Source: Castor canadensis
Lineage: Eukaryota; Chordata; Mammalia; Rodentia; Castoridae
NCBI RefSeq assembly: GCF_047511655.1
Contig: NC_133400.1
Span: forward strand, 1,493,001 to 1,557,000
Length of the DNA: 64,000 bases
Reading direction: 5' to 3'
A program made the position numbers and the translations under genes. The notes beneath the pieces are model-generated. The model saw only the letters and a list, made by a program, of their open reading frames with translations. It was not told the DNA's origin and did no database searches. This document shows, piece by piece, positions 22,691 to 33,560 of this stretch (positions are counted from its first letter, which is position 1; each line of letters opens with the position of its first letter).

Positions 22691-22867
22691 GTCCTCAGGC
22701 AGGGCTCACGCCTGTAACCCTAGCTTCTCAGAAGGCAGAGATCAGGAAGAATGCAGTTCAAAACCAGCCTGGGCAAATAGTTTGTGAGACTCTATCTCAA
22801 AAATACCCAATACAAAAAGAGCTGGTGGAGTGGCTCAGGGTGTAGGCCCTGAGTTCAAATCCCAGTA

Positions 22868-22912
<45 letters not shown>
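22691..22912 (+). mobile_element. composite B1-ID SINE with (CA)n tail
   Basis: B1 part: GGGCTCACGCCTGTAACCCTAGC, CAGTTCAAAACCAGCCTGGGC, GAGACTCTATCTCAAAAAT. ID part: GAGCTGGTGGAGTGGCTCAGGG with a short internal deletion removing much of the A box, then GGCCCTGAGTTCAAATCCCAG. The tail is a CA microsatellite in place of poly(A). This is the form most typical of the beaver lineage as I recall it. Confidence 0.9.
22868..22911. repeat. (CA)n microsatellite
   Basis: About 21 uninterrupted CA dinucleotides forming the 3' tail of the adjoining SINE. Long pure repeats of this kind are usually polymorphic. Confidence 0.97.
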
Positions 22913-22914
<2 letters not shown>

Positions 22915-23190
22915 AGTCCTCGGTTCTGCCTCCCAGTTAGCTGCTTCTCTCATCAGCTCTGCTAGCGTTCCAGTTTATCTCAGCCAATGAGTTCTTACTT
23001 TAATGATCACATTTTCCACTTGAGGAAGTCCTGCCAACTCATTTCCAAATCCATTTCTTGTACTGGCCTTTTGTTATAACGGCCTCTCTTGTAATTAATA
23101 ACTTAAAATAACACATTTATTTCATATTGTCCACAGTGCTGATTCTGTGTTATTTGCTCTTGGTAATTCCTCCTTCCTGTGGTGTTTGTT
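22913..23190 (-). mobile_element. probable continuation of antisense LINE-1
   Basis: AT-rich sequence with CACATTTATTTCATATTGTCC, ATTCTGTGTTATTTGCTCTTGG and GTAATTCC, resembling the antisense 3' region of old LINE-1/HAL1-type elements. Weaker than the part left of the SINE; the family call is tentative. Confidence 0.45.
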
Positions 23191-23815
23191 GTCTGCTCGG
23201 GTTGCATAGGCATTGCCTCTGGGAGGGTTCCAGGAGAACATCCTGGTTCTGGCCCCCGTCATGTGACTTTCTTGTCTTGGTGATTCTATGCCACACATCG
23301 TTTGAACGCAGTCAACCCAGGCACGGTACTTGTCACAGCAAAGAACTTGCCCTTACTGAAAGCCGTGACAGGTGGCTAGTGGCATTTCTGCAGGGCAGGA
23401 CTTCGACCCACTCTCAGGTGTGTGCAGCTCCCACACAAGGGACAAAGGCACGGTCCCCCAGGCAGCTCCGGAGGCCTCCAAAACATCCTCATTTTCCTCT
23501 TTGTTCCTGGTCCTGAGTGATTTCTTCTTCCGAGCTTGTCTGAGGACTTAACTCTTTGCTTGTTGCCCTGTATCCAAAACGTCTATGCATTCACCATGGC
23601 ATCCGCAGGCCCTCCTCCCAGCCTCTGTGCTGCTTCCTTCTCTTCCCTGTCCTCTTCTCTGGCTAGGACCCCACCTACGGGGCTCAGTAGCAACAATGGC
23701 GGACGTTCTTGTTACTCCTGACATTAATGGCAAGGCAGCGCACATATTTCCTGGAAGAATAACAGCGATACAGCCTTATGAAGTGAGTGAAGTTGCTAGA
23801 GCACTAAAACCAGGG
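23191..23815. other. intergenic, nothing recognised
   Basis: Open frame of 129 codons on the plus strand (23127-23516) has no recognisable domain. No exon with paired splice sites seen. Confidence 0.5.
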
Positions 23816-23819
23816 TCAT

Positions 23820-24010
23820 GTGACAAGACTTTGTGGGTACACGTTTGCTCACACGTGTGACTAGGTGCTGCATCAGGTTTGCATGACTCTGGGTTCACAT
23901 CGTCGTATCACACACGGTTGGATGTGCACATGGTTTTGCACGTGTATGGCTGCGTGCTCACATTGTCGTTTGCGTGCACGGTTGTGTGTTTCATGGTTAC
24001 ACACACGCCT
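23820..24010. repeat. degenerate TG/CA-rich tandem sequence
   Basis: Recurring short units of the type CACACGGTTG, TGCACATGGTT, TGCACGTGTATGGC and TGCACGGTTGTGTG over about 190 bp. This is a decayed purine-pyrimidine alternating tandem array with several CACGTG/GCACGTG-like words. Confidence 0.6.
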
Positions 24011-24144
24011 GTCTATCCAGGGTGCTGAGATCTTCAGGTACAAAGGCAGCCCTTATCTTCACACCACCCTCTCCCAACAGGGTGGCTCACAGCCATTTAG
24101 TACACGGTCACCACTCGGGTACACGTGCGCTAATTCAACAACAA

Positions 24145-24250
24145 CCATCCGAGCACTCACAGTGTCTTGTTCTGCACTGGGAAATATCACTGAATCCTCT
24201 CAACAGGGAAGCTGAGAAGATTCTATGGCGAACTGGGAGGGCAGCCACCC
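24145..24250 (+). mobile_element. possible MIR fragment
   Basis: CCGAGCACTCACAGTGTCTTGTTCTGCACTGGGAAATATCACTGAATCC followed by CAACAGGGAAGCTGAGAAG keeps the MIR order with low identity (quoted here as separate motifs: GAGCACTCACAGTG, TGAATCCTCTCAACAGG). Confidence 0.45.
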
Positions 24251-26029
24251 TGGGGACTGATGGAGCACGCTGTGCAATCTGGTTGCAGGCGAGCATTCAG
24301 GCTTCAACATCAGATCTCCACCCTCCCTCGAGTCATCAGGGAAATGTAGCTGGTCTCGGTAGGCAGCGCCACTCTATCAGGCTTATTTTGGAGGGCACAC
24401 GGCGGGTGCCACATACCAAGAGTGCACAATTTAGCTGCGTTTTCAACCCTCTGGCATGACTCCCAAGTCATTGTGTGACTGAGAAAACCACAAAATAAAA
24501 CTGACAAGAAGTCACAGCGTTCCTGACTTCCCTGGAATGTCGAATGGTAGACCCCTGCCAAGGCCTCTCTCCGGAAGGCAGCCCACCCTGCCCTGGCCCT
24601 GGGATCCCATTGTGCAGGTGAAGAAGCTGAGGACTGGGGAGAACATCCCAACAGGCATTCAGCAGCCTCCCCAGGCCCCTCTGCCCCAGTGCAGCCTGGG
24701 AGAACTGACAGGTTGGATGGAATCCCTCCCATTCTCCACCCTCAAGGGGACTCCAGTTGTTGCTTTTCTGCATACCAAGTCTCCGCCGTCCTCGACCAAC
24801 AGCTGATGGGCCTTCCAGAAGCTGAGCGCTTCATACAACGTCCAGTACTTGCAGAGCCTTCCAAGCACATAACAAACTCGCCCTTCCCAGAACCCAGAGG
24901 GCCAGAGGGCAGGAGGGGGTGTAAAATGGACATGCAGAAACTGCGTCCTCCCTGTGTATCTCCCAACCCGCCTTACATCCAAACCTCGAGCAGTCCTGCC
25001 TGGGGATGGGGCCTGGAAAAGCCAGGAACTGGTCCCGTTGCGCCCCATCTGGACCCACCCGCACGGTCACCCTGGAGATGATCCTGTCCCACATGGTCCC
25101 TAGGGCTCCAAGACAGTGGCACGCCTTGACAATGGCTCTGCCTTAACCCAGTGAAGTAAGTTTGTAAAGTGATCATTACAGCATCAAGAAGCAGGATGCC
25201 CATCCTTGTACAGCGAGGCTGGAGGGAGGGCTTGCAAGAGAAGGAAGACAGCCACTGCCTGTCACCTCTGGGTCTGCTGTCCAGTGGCACTCTCTGTGGT
25301 CCAAGAGTAGAATGTGGGGCCCTGGGCGCCAACGTTCAGCTGACCACATAGGATAAAACATGTCACTGTCTCTACCACAGTGAGATCCCTGAGCCAGACC
25401 TGGATCCTCTTACAGCTGGGTCCCATTGTCTGGTCCACACTTGTAGAGTGACAGAATATTCAGGAATAAGAAGACCAGGTGTGGGTAAGCCTCACCATCA
25501 GCTCCCTGGCAGGATTGAGATGTGGCCAGGAGTCCAACTCCTGGAAGATCAAGACCGACCTCCGGAAGCCCAAATAAAACTAAGGTGAATGCCACAAGTT
25601 TTCACTCCCTCACACACCCCCAGCACGGCCCCATCCAGCAGCCAGGCCCAGGTGGCCTCGGCTAACCTCATCCCAACTGGGGTGAGCGCCAGCGGCATGT
25701 GGCTGACAACCCGATTGGACCGACACCACACTGCTCCGCAGATGACGTCTGAGTGAGCCTGGGATTCCAAACATTGAGCAATAGAACAAAGTGGATGACA
25801 AGTGACTTGTGCCAGAGAAAAATTTTCAGCAAATGCTGGACTCAGGATAAGAAGTCATTATGAGATAAGAGAGAAGAGAGACATGAGGACTGAGATTCAC
25901 TGGGCTCTGTCCCCCCAACCCTTTCTCTCCACAATGTCAGGAGCATTCTGCCAGCTGAGTCCTGTCCTGGCCATACTGGCCATGCACGGCACAGCTGCAC
26001 TGATCACTGGACAAGGACAGCCTGGGAAC
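24251..26029. other. intergenic, nothing recognised
   Basis: GC-rich stretch with many overlapping short frames on both strands (24310-25361), typical of chance frames in GC-rich DNA. No repeat or exon was assigned with confidence. Confidence 0.5.
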
Positions 26030-26515
26030 TGTATCTTAAAATAGACAAAAGATGAATCAGCTGATGGAAAGAAAAATGGTGATGTACACATGGCAAAGGA
26101 TTAGGACCCTCTCTATGTAAAGAGCTTTGGCAAATCAATGAGGAAAGAAAAGTAACCATGAAAAATGTTGGAAGAATGTACACTGGCAATCCACCACCCA
26201 AGAAATGCAAACAGTCATTGGTCCTAACTAGCAATAGATGGCAGAAAGGCTACCGTGCGATACCTGTGCATAGGAGACCCACCGAAGGGGAAAGAAGGAC
26301 CAGGAGTGCTCACACAGGGTTGCCCATGTGGAAATTGTGGAAGGCTTTTAGTAGTTACTTAAAAATATGTCCAAATTTTAAATGTGCTTTCTCCTGATTC
26401 TGTAATCCCACTTCTAGAAACTTACCCTAAAAAAGTAATGGACACAATTAAAGGCAGATAAGACGCTCTTAAAGATGCTTGTTGGCATGTGGTATGAATT
26501 AAAAAAAAAACTAAA
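26030..26515 (+). mobile_element. LINE-1 ORF2 end fragment
   Basis: GAAAGAAAAATGGTGATGTACACATGGCAAAGG, AAATCAATGAGGAAAGAAAAG, CAAGAAATGCAAACAG and CTGTAATCCCACTTCTAGAAACTTACCC appear in the order expected for the ORF2 3' region (the last corresponds to the CAATCCCACTACTGGGTATATACCC landmark). Ends with an A10 run at about 26501-26510. Confidence 0.72.
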
Positions 26516-26711
26516 TGCTCTTACTCCTCCATTAACCCATGCTGCAAGGGTCTCCCGAGGTCCCTATTAGAGATGAACGGTGAGCTCACTGCACCACAGT
26601 CCACTCTGGACGTTCCCACTTTGTCCTGGAATTGAAAACAACCCTTGCAAGATAGACGTCTGTCATCACCGCGAACATTCAGAGCACTGAAAGGAAGGAG
26701 ATGTGGACTCT

Positions 26712-26927
26712 TTTTTCCAGTGCTGGGAATGGGACCCAGGGCCTTACACTCGCAAGGCAAGTGCCCTACCATTTGTGCCATGTCCCCAATCCTTCTGTTT
26801 ATATTTTATTTTTGAGACATGGTCACATTCTAACTTTGCTGGGGCTGGCCTTGAACTCACAATCCTCCTGCCTCCGCCTCCCAAGTAGCTGGGATTACAG
26901 GCATGAGTCAACACACTCAACTCCAAC
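26712..26927 (-). mobile_element. composite ID-B1 SINE
   Basis: Plus strand: CCAGTGCTGGGAATGGGACCCAGGGCC and AAGTGCCCTACCATTTGTGCC (ID unit), TTTTATTTTTGAGACATGGTC (linker), then GGCCTTGAACTCACAATCCTCCTGCC and AGTAGCTGGGATTACAGGCATG (B1 unit). In element sense B1 precedes ID. Confidence 0.9.
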
Positions 26928-27089
26928 TCCAAAAGCACTTTGACAGTGCAGCAGAGCTGAAACAACACTTGGTCTCCTGAGCTGATTACACAGGGCTTCT
27001 GGTTATGTGAATTCTGATGAGCTTGTGACACTGGTCACCACGTTCCTCTGTTGGGAAAGCTAAGTCATTCAATGTCGCATGGAGACAGC

Positions 27090-27400
27090 GATCCTGGTCC
27101 TGGACTCCATGGAGGCTGGAGCATCGGCACAGCACCCAAATGGTGGAGGCGGTGGGTCAGGGTGAGGAGGACAGGGAGACCACCAGGCGCTCCAACACCT
27201 GGGTGCAGAGGAGCTGGTGCAGCGCTTTCCAGCTCTGAGCAGGAGCAGGCGGGCTGTGGAGCCCAAGTCCTGCCCCAAGTGCATGCAGGAGCCAGCTGAG
27301 GTCATCCGCGAGGCCAGGGCTGCAAAGGGTAATTTCCAAAACATGTGGACAAGAGGGATCATGGAGCATGGGCCCCTCCAGGCCGTGATTCGAAGCAGAT
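27090..27400 (+). pseudogene. possible degenerate coding fragment, unidentified
   Basis: From about 27199 the plus-strand frame reads GAEELVQRFPALSRSRR, then AVEPKSCPKCMQEPAEVIRE, then ARAAKGNFQNMWTRGIMEHG. This is a charged, helix-prone composition with a CPKC pair, unlike the random peptides elsewhere in the window. Upstream, a different frame (about 27138-27206) gives a similarly protein-like stretch (GEEDRETTRRSNTWVQ), so a frameshift near 27205 would be needed to join them. I do not recognise the protein. It could be an old retrocopy or chance in GC-rich sequence. Confidence 0.3.
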
Positions 27401-28954
27401 GGAGAGGCTGGGCGGATCCCCTCAGATGACGGGCCTCCCAGGGGCGGAGAGCTCGTGCCCTGTCCTCAGCTCCCCCGAAGGCGTGGCTGGGCGCGGGTCA
27501 CGTGGGTCTGGCAGTGTAGCCCCCTGCTTGGCATCAGCACGCCGTGTGTGACAGTAGGGTCCCAAGCCACTCACTGGGCATTTCAACCAAGTCCCAGGAA
27601 GCAGGCTAATGCCTGTTGGTGAGCAGGGCGCAGCTGAGCTACGTTCCTGCGCCCATCACTCAGAGACAGAGGCCACAGAATGCCTGACGGACACCACTCC
27701 CTGTGTCAGCACCTGCCTGCTGTTGTCGCCTCACCACTTCCCCCAAACACACGTTGGGCTCCTCATACCTCACCAGCCTAACACCCTACATCACAGGACA
27801 CAGAGTCAGAGGGCATTTGGTGTGGGGCATGGAGCAGACCTGCTGTGTCTAAAGCCTGGAAGAAGGGAGGGGTGGAGTGGGGTGGCCTCTCAGCCTTAAG
27901 AAGGGAGATGACCACAGGAACCTGGCTGCCTCCACATGGGGCCAGAGGGCTCAGACGATGCACCAGTCTTTGTTTTGTTTTGTCTTCCTTTGTTTTGGTT
28001 TTCATTTTCAACAGCCTCTGGCTCAGAAAAGCAGTCGTTTTTTTAAAAAATTTTTTCAAGGGAGTGTGATTGTGTGTGTTTTCACTTTACCGGAAAACAG
28101 CCTGGGACAGCAAGGACAGCAGTCACCATGCGTGCTTTGAAAATATTGATTGGTTCCAAAGCATTGGTTTATTAGGGAACAATTTGAACATAACACAAAC
28201 TTGAGTTTGCATACGTGCAACTTCATCCTCCAGAAAGACCAGCGAATGGGGCAGCCACTCAGCCCTGCATGAACAAACCCACGCATACATCCATGTGTCC
28301 TAGCACCCACAGCTTCCCATCCTCCTGGTCAGGACGGGCTACCTGTCCCAGCCAGCTCCCTCCTCCCCTTCACGACAGCTCACTGGCAGAGCCCTGGCAA
28401 ACCTATGTCATTTCCAAGATCAAGTGCAGGTTTATGGTTGTATTTGTGTATCTCAACCACTGAACACAGTTGAACTCATTCCTCATTTTTATCATGTTCC
28501 TGCCTTTTTATTAAAATGTCCACGGTTGGTAAAGTTTTGGGGTGTGCTCCCCAACACAAACCCCGGGGTTTTCAGTCGTGTGCTCTTGTATGTGCAGTGA
28601 TTTCTGGTAACGAGGATGTCGTGTTTCAGCAGAACCAGCTGCACACACTGCATGTGATACGCAGCTCCTCCAGGTGGCCCCTAAGACCCCATGCCTCCTC
28701 AGCCCCCTGCAGCTCCCTAAACGACTTCCCCAGGTCAGTGTGTGATCCTTGGACCCCAGGAAGAGGCTGGACAGACCTATTACTGCTTCCCAGAGTGTTC
28801 TTTGTTATACAGGTCAGCAATCAGATCATGTGTGCCCAACAGGCAAGAACCAAAGGACACAAGGTTCTCAGGTAACGCCTGACCTACAACTCAGCTTGGG
28901 GCTCTTAATTCAGACACAGACAGCTTCCACTACAGAAAGTTCTCAAAGACTATT
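27401..28954. other. intergenic, nothing recognised
   Basis: CpG-containing patch at 27420-27550 (CGCGGGTCACGTGG and neighbours), too small to call a CpG island. A T-rich segment lies at 27965-28050. No gene or repeat assigned. Confidence 0.5.
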
Positions 28955-29042
28955 TGCCTGGGGCTGGCTTTGAACCATGATCCTCCTGATCTCTGTCTCC
29001 TGAGTAGCCAGGATTACAGGTGTGAGCCACCACCATAGCAGG
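28955..29042 (-). mobile_element. B1-like SINE fragment
   Basis: GGGGCTGGCTTTGAACCATGATCCTCCTGATC and GAGTAGCCAGGATTACAGGTGTGAGCCACCACC are the reverse complement of the 5' half of the 7SL-derived unit found in the window's composite SINEs. No ID unit is attached. Confidence 0.85.
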
Positions 29043-29870
29043 GTTCTCATTACAGATAAGAATTCAGTGCACAGCCAGCAATTTTATTAAACCACAGATC
29101 CAAATGCATGGGGCTCCCTGAGTATCACACCCAGCTGGATAAGCAATCACCTCAATTTAACAAAAATAGACTTATCTTCTACTAAATTCTAAGCACTGAA
29201 AGAGGGAGACCCTAGAGAAACAGGCAATAAGTTAATATGATCCAAGATAGTGCCCAGAGTAATTAAGAATGCAAGTTCAAAGGGCAGACACAGGGCGCTT
29301 ACCCCTGCAGCTCATTGAGTCAGGAGACAGCGCTGAGCTTAGCCTGGTTGTACGGTGAGGGGTTCGAGGCTCAGAGGTTCAGGGAGAATGTGCAGAGCGG
29401 GCTTGGAGTCTCTCTCTGCAGCATGGAGCCTGCACCCTGACACCCTGGTTGAGTGAACCAGGAGTCTACACTGCATCGCTATGTAACGCACTGGTTCTGT
29501 CAACTCCTTTACTTGCTCTTCAGCATTTATACTGTGCTTATGAGCACAGTGCCATTTTTGGAAGCAAAGCCTGCCTTTCACATAACCATCTTGTGCAGTG
29601 AGGTTTCTAAAGCGTTGAAGGATTCTATTCTTCATGTCCCTTCCTTGGACAAAGCGGGTGGGATGCGGTGAGAGGTGAGTCCAGCTCACACCCTGCTTCT
29701 GCCATCTACCTGAGGCCCTCAGATGTTCCTTGCAGCCAGGTGAACCCCTCATGTGGACCCATGACAGCCACATGGACAGAGCCATGTGACTCTGGGGAGG
29801 CTCTGTCCTTGCCAGGGTGGCTTTGGGAATCTGTGGTCAAGAGAGGTTTGCACAACCTATACAGGAGGAC
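29043..29870. other. intergenic, nothing recognised
   Basis: AT-rich at 29050-29280. The 148-codon minus-strand frame (29339-29785) has no recognisable features. Confidence 0.5.
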
Positions 29871-29873
29871 AAG

Positions 29874-29960
29874 GCGAGGGCTGGGGCTGCAGCTCCATGA
29901 CAGAATGCTTGCCTGGCATACCCAAGGTCCTGGACTATGTCCCCAGCACTGCAAAGAGCA
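29874..29960 (+). mobile_element. old ID-like SINE
   Basis: GGCTGGGGCTGCAGCTCCATGACAGAATGCTTGCCTGGCATACCCAAGGTCCTGGACTATGTCCCCAGCACTGC keeps the ID order (motifs GGCTGGGG, TTGCCTGGCAT, CCCCAGCACTGC) with many substitutions, and an A-rich tail follows. It is more diverged than the other copies. Confidence 0.78.
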
Positions 29961-31139
29961 AACATTCAAAGAAGAGGACACCTGGGCACAGGGATCCTGG
30001 TATCATCTGGACTGTGGGTATCCTAAGCCAAGGGGCTGCCCTCATCTTAGCCTGGGAGCTCAGGTTCTTATAGATGGACAAACTCCCTGAGCCCCAGTGG
30101 TGCTACTTCCTGGAGCATTCATTGTATTTGAGGGATAGAGGGTGAAAACAGTAAAAAATTCAACCAGTCAGTTATTTTAAACATCATTTTCATATTTGAA
30201 AGCAGGAATTAAATGTAAAACTTGGAGAGATGACATGCTCACAGAGGACTGCACGAGCCTGTGCTCTACCTGGCCCAGGGCCACCCCACTCCTCCCAGCT
30301 GCCCTAGGGAAAAGCCTGTGTTCCACATGACTTCCAAGGGACTGATGCCCAGAGGGGCCACACATTCTGTCTGCTCAGACATCTGTGGGTAGCAGATCCT
30401 GTTCCTCCTAGCCATCTGGTCACCTGACAGCACTGTCCCCTGCCCTTCTCCAGGAGCAGGGGGTTAACAGTCTTATTCCCACAGATTTGAGCTAGTCCAT
30501 TCAGATCTGAAAGGGGCTCAGCCCTTCCCATTCAGAACACACACATCTCCACCTGAAGTTTGATTTACACAGGTTTCTTGCTGCATGCAGGTTCTGGAGT
30601 ATGGTTCTCGGAGAGGCGTTTTGGGAATAAGTGCTCTGATCTTCGTGTTGGGCCAGCCCTTTAAAGTCTCTCCCGCTTGAGTGAGGAGGTAGAAAACACT
30701 CTGGGAGTGGGGTGGATGCTGCTTCTAGCCCCAAAGTTCTCCTAAATACATTTCTAGTTGTCACCAAATCTGATGACCTCTAAGGAGACGGTTGCCCCAA
30801 GGCCTGTCCTGTCACCTCCAGGACCTGTCCTCCACCTCAGGGTGCAGGGTTTGCCATAATGCATGCGCCAGTACCACTGCCTGCACCTTAACTTTTTCTG
30901 AACGGAGTTATGTGTGAACTAATTGAGTCATGAAACTTGGCATCGCTTCTGTGAATGAAAAAAAAAAATCAGAATCAATTGATTCAAGTAGAAAGCAACC
31001 CTAAAATAAAAATGACAAAAAGGAGACAGTTATTAAATTCTAGGTAGATCCTGGAGGTTAGATGGATTCGTTGTCAAATGATATTCGACATTTAAGGGAG
31101 AAAAAAATCAAACTTACACAAACTTATTCAGAAAATAGA
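29961..31139. other. intergenic, nothing recognised
   Basis: AT-rich islands at 30120-30230 and 30950-31130; no exon or recognised repeat. The 31080-31139 part may be the worn edge of the LINE-1 that follows. Confidence 0.5.
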
Positions 31140-31914
31140 GGAGGGGGATGTTTACTTACTCGTGGTATGGACCTATTACACTGATACCAAAACCACAGGT
31201 ATTGTAAGGAAAGAAAGAAAACAACAGAGCTAACCCCTTCTGAGCAAGAAAGCACAGTTCCTCAGCAGAATATGATCGAATCATTCCAGAAAGTGTGAAA
31301 TGATAACGACACATTGTTACCAAGCGGGGCTTATCCCAGGAATGCAAGGTTGGTTTAGCATTTGAAAAGCAACCAGCATAATTCACCAACTAAACAATAA
31401 AATGATCTCAAGACTCACAGTAAAATTTGACAGAACTCAACATCAGCTTACAATTTTTAGAAGAGATGGAAGAAAACGGGCACAGTCCAATGACGGGCAC
31501 CTGTAAGATCTGGAGCTCACATCCTCTGCGGGTGGTCACTAGAGTCTCCCCAGGGCAGCCTGTCCCTCTCCTCCTCTGCCTATTTGCATGGTGCTGGAGG
31601 CTCCAGCCAGCACAGCAGGACAGAGCCAGTAAGGGAAGGCAGCAGGTTGCAAAGGAAGAAGTGAGCATATTTCATTTGCAGACAATGCAAAGTCTACATA
31701 CATAACCCCAAAGGATTAATTAAAAAAAAAAAAAGCTGCTAGAGGTCAGTGGGTTTCAGGATAAAAACTGATGTGCAAAAATCAACCGTACTTCTCTATA
31801 TGAGCACAAGCAAGTGGGAAGTGAACGTAGAAACACCATTTGTAATTGAATCATAATATACTTAGTGACATGTTTAACAAAATGAGCCCTAGACCTGACA
31901 ATAAATACCGGAAC
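31140..31914 (+). mobile_element. LINE-1 ORF2, reverse-transcriptase region fragment
   Basis: TTACCAAGCGGGGCTTATCCCAGGAATGCAAGGTTGGTTTAGCAT is the well-known ORF2 segment just after the RT catalytic region. It is followed by CATTTGCAGACAATGC and AAAATCAACCGTACTTCTCTATATGAGC, also ORF2. The block 31480-31640 between them does not match and may be a deletion plus filler. No long open frame survives. The element resumes after the SINE and microsatellite at 31915-32278. Confidence 0.88.
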
Positions 31915-31992
31915 AGGGCTGGGAGTGTAGCTCAGTGGTGGAGCACTTGCCTTATGTGTGAGGCCTGAGGTTTGACCCTCAGCACTGCAGAG
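31915..31992 (+). mobile_element. ID SINE inserted in LINE-1
   Basis: GGGCTGGGAGTGTAGCTCAGTGGTGGAGCACTTGCC (A box) and GTGAGGCCTGAGGTTTGACCCTCAGCACTGC (B box and end). This is closer to the classic ID consensus than to the CAAGTGGTAGAG variant common elsewhere in the window. Its A-rich tail appears to have become the GGAA/GGGA array that follows. Confidence 0.92.
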
Positions 31993-32279
31993 AGGGAGGG
32001 AGGGAAGGAAGGAAGGAAGGGAGAGAGGGAGGGAGGGAGGGAGGGAGGGAGGAAGGGAGGGAGGGAGGGAGGGAGGGAGGGAGGGAGGAAGGAAGGAAGG
32101 AAGGAAGGAAGGAAGGGAGAGAGGGAGGGAGGGAGGGAGGGAGGAAGGAAGGAAGGAAGGAAGGAAGGAAGGGAGGGAGGGAGGGAAGGAGGGAGGGAGG
32201 GAGGGAAGAAGGAAGGAAGGAAGGGAGGGAGGGAGGGAAGGAGGGAGGGAGGGAGGAAGGGAGGAAGGAAGGAAGGAAA
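31990..32279. repeat. (GGAA/GGGA)n purine microsatellite
   Basis: About 290 bp of pure purine made of GGAA and GGGA units in alternating blocks, with no pyrimidine on the plus strand. Because its length in each block is a multiple of four, it leaves long open frames (about 104-111 codons) on both strands with Lys/Glu/Gly/Arg or Leu/Pro/Ser repeats. These are artefacts of the repeat. Confidence 0.97.
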
Positions 32280-33560
32280 TCTATAATAGCCAAAATGAGT
32301 TTGAATAAGAACAAATTTAGAGGCGCGCTATTTTAGACATGCTCTAAAGTGAGAATAATCAGTGTGGTTTGGGTGGAAACATAGACAGTGGAAGGAAAAG
32401 AGGCCAGAAGTAGACACACGCATAAATGGCCAAATTTCAACAAAATTCCAAGATGATTGTATGGGGAAAAAATAGTCTTTTCAACACACAGTGCTGAACA
32501 ATTGCATATCCATATGGAAAAAATATAAACTTCAGCCCTTACTTCACAGCAAATTATCTTGAAATAGATCATGGATCTAAGTTTATAAAAGCTTAATCTA
32601 TAAAACTCCTGGAAGGAAACACAGGAAAAATGATCCATGATCTCGGGAGAGACAACTATTTCTTGGAGAGAGGGAAAAGGCACGAACCATTAAACGAGAT
32701 GGGTAAATTAAACATCAAACACTTCTGCTCTTCAAAGACATTATTAAGAAAATGGGAAAGCCAGCCACCGACTGGAGAAACCATTGAGAAACACATATCT
32801 GATAAAAGACTTACATCCGAGTGACATTAAAAGACTCAAAACTCAACAGTAGTCCAAACGCCCCAGTAAAAATGAGTCCAAGGCGCGATAGACCCTTCAT
32901 CAGAGGTAGCAACAGGTACAAGAAGCTCAGAACCATCAGTCAACAGAAAAATGGGAAGTAAACTGTCATATCACTCACCTACAGAATGGTGGAAAATTTG
33001 ATAACAGCGGTCAGTCATATCAGGTCAAGGCCAGGAAGGCATCTCGGGCGCACACTGAAGGTCTCTCTCTCCCTGTCACACACAGGCCAGACCTGAGGCA
33101 CCTGGGAGCAAGCGTTGCACCAAAGGCACTCTCTTGGCTTAACCCAGACTGGGGGCTGAGAGCAGAGCTCGCCCACGTTTTAGTTGAAATGCAGATGGGA
33201 GCAGGTGCTTTGGAAGCAAGTTTTTCGGTTACTTAGAAAGGTAAGCATAGGCCCACCATGGCCCAGCAGCCCACCCTGGGTTCTGACGCCAGGGAAATGC
33301 AGCACCCAGACACACGGGCTGCACGTCGACACCCATCGGGCTTACTGCTTGGAGCCAAAATCTGGAAATGACCCCGGTGTCTACCGATCAGTGAACGCAC
33401 GAGCAAGTCACAGCACATTCAGACAATAAAAAGGAGTAAGGCCCGCTCATAAACACCGCGCAGATAAATCTCCACTATATCACTCTAGTGAGAAAAACCA
33501 GACCCACGCCGAGTTCATGCCGTGTGCTCCTGTTTGTTTAAGACTGGAAAAACCGTCTAA
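32280..33560 (+). mobile_element. LINE-1 ORF2 end and 3' part (continuation)
   Basis: Resumes with ATCTATAATAGCCAAAATGAG, then ATCATGGATCTAAGTTTATAAAAGC, CAAAGACATTATTAAGAAAATGGGAAAGCC, ACATATCTGATAAAAGACTTACATCC, and later TCGGTTACTTAGAAAGG, CTGGAAATGACCCCGGTGTC and GACAATAAAAAGGAGTAAG. This is the correct order for the last third of ORF2. Numerous stops: inactive. The 33030-33170 segment matches poorly. Confidence 0.88.

Noticed and set aside
31972..32314. Open frames of 104 and 111 codons on both strands with Lys/Glu/Gly/Arg or Leu/Pro/Ser repeats
   Set aside because: Produced entirely by the GGAA/GGGA array, whose unit length and lack of stop codons keep all frames open.
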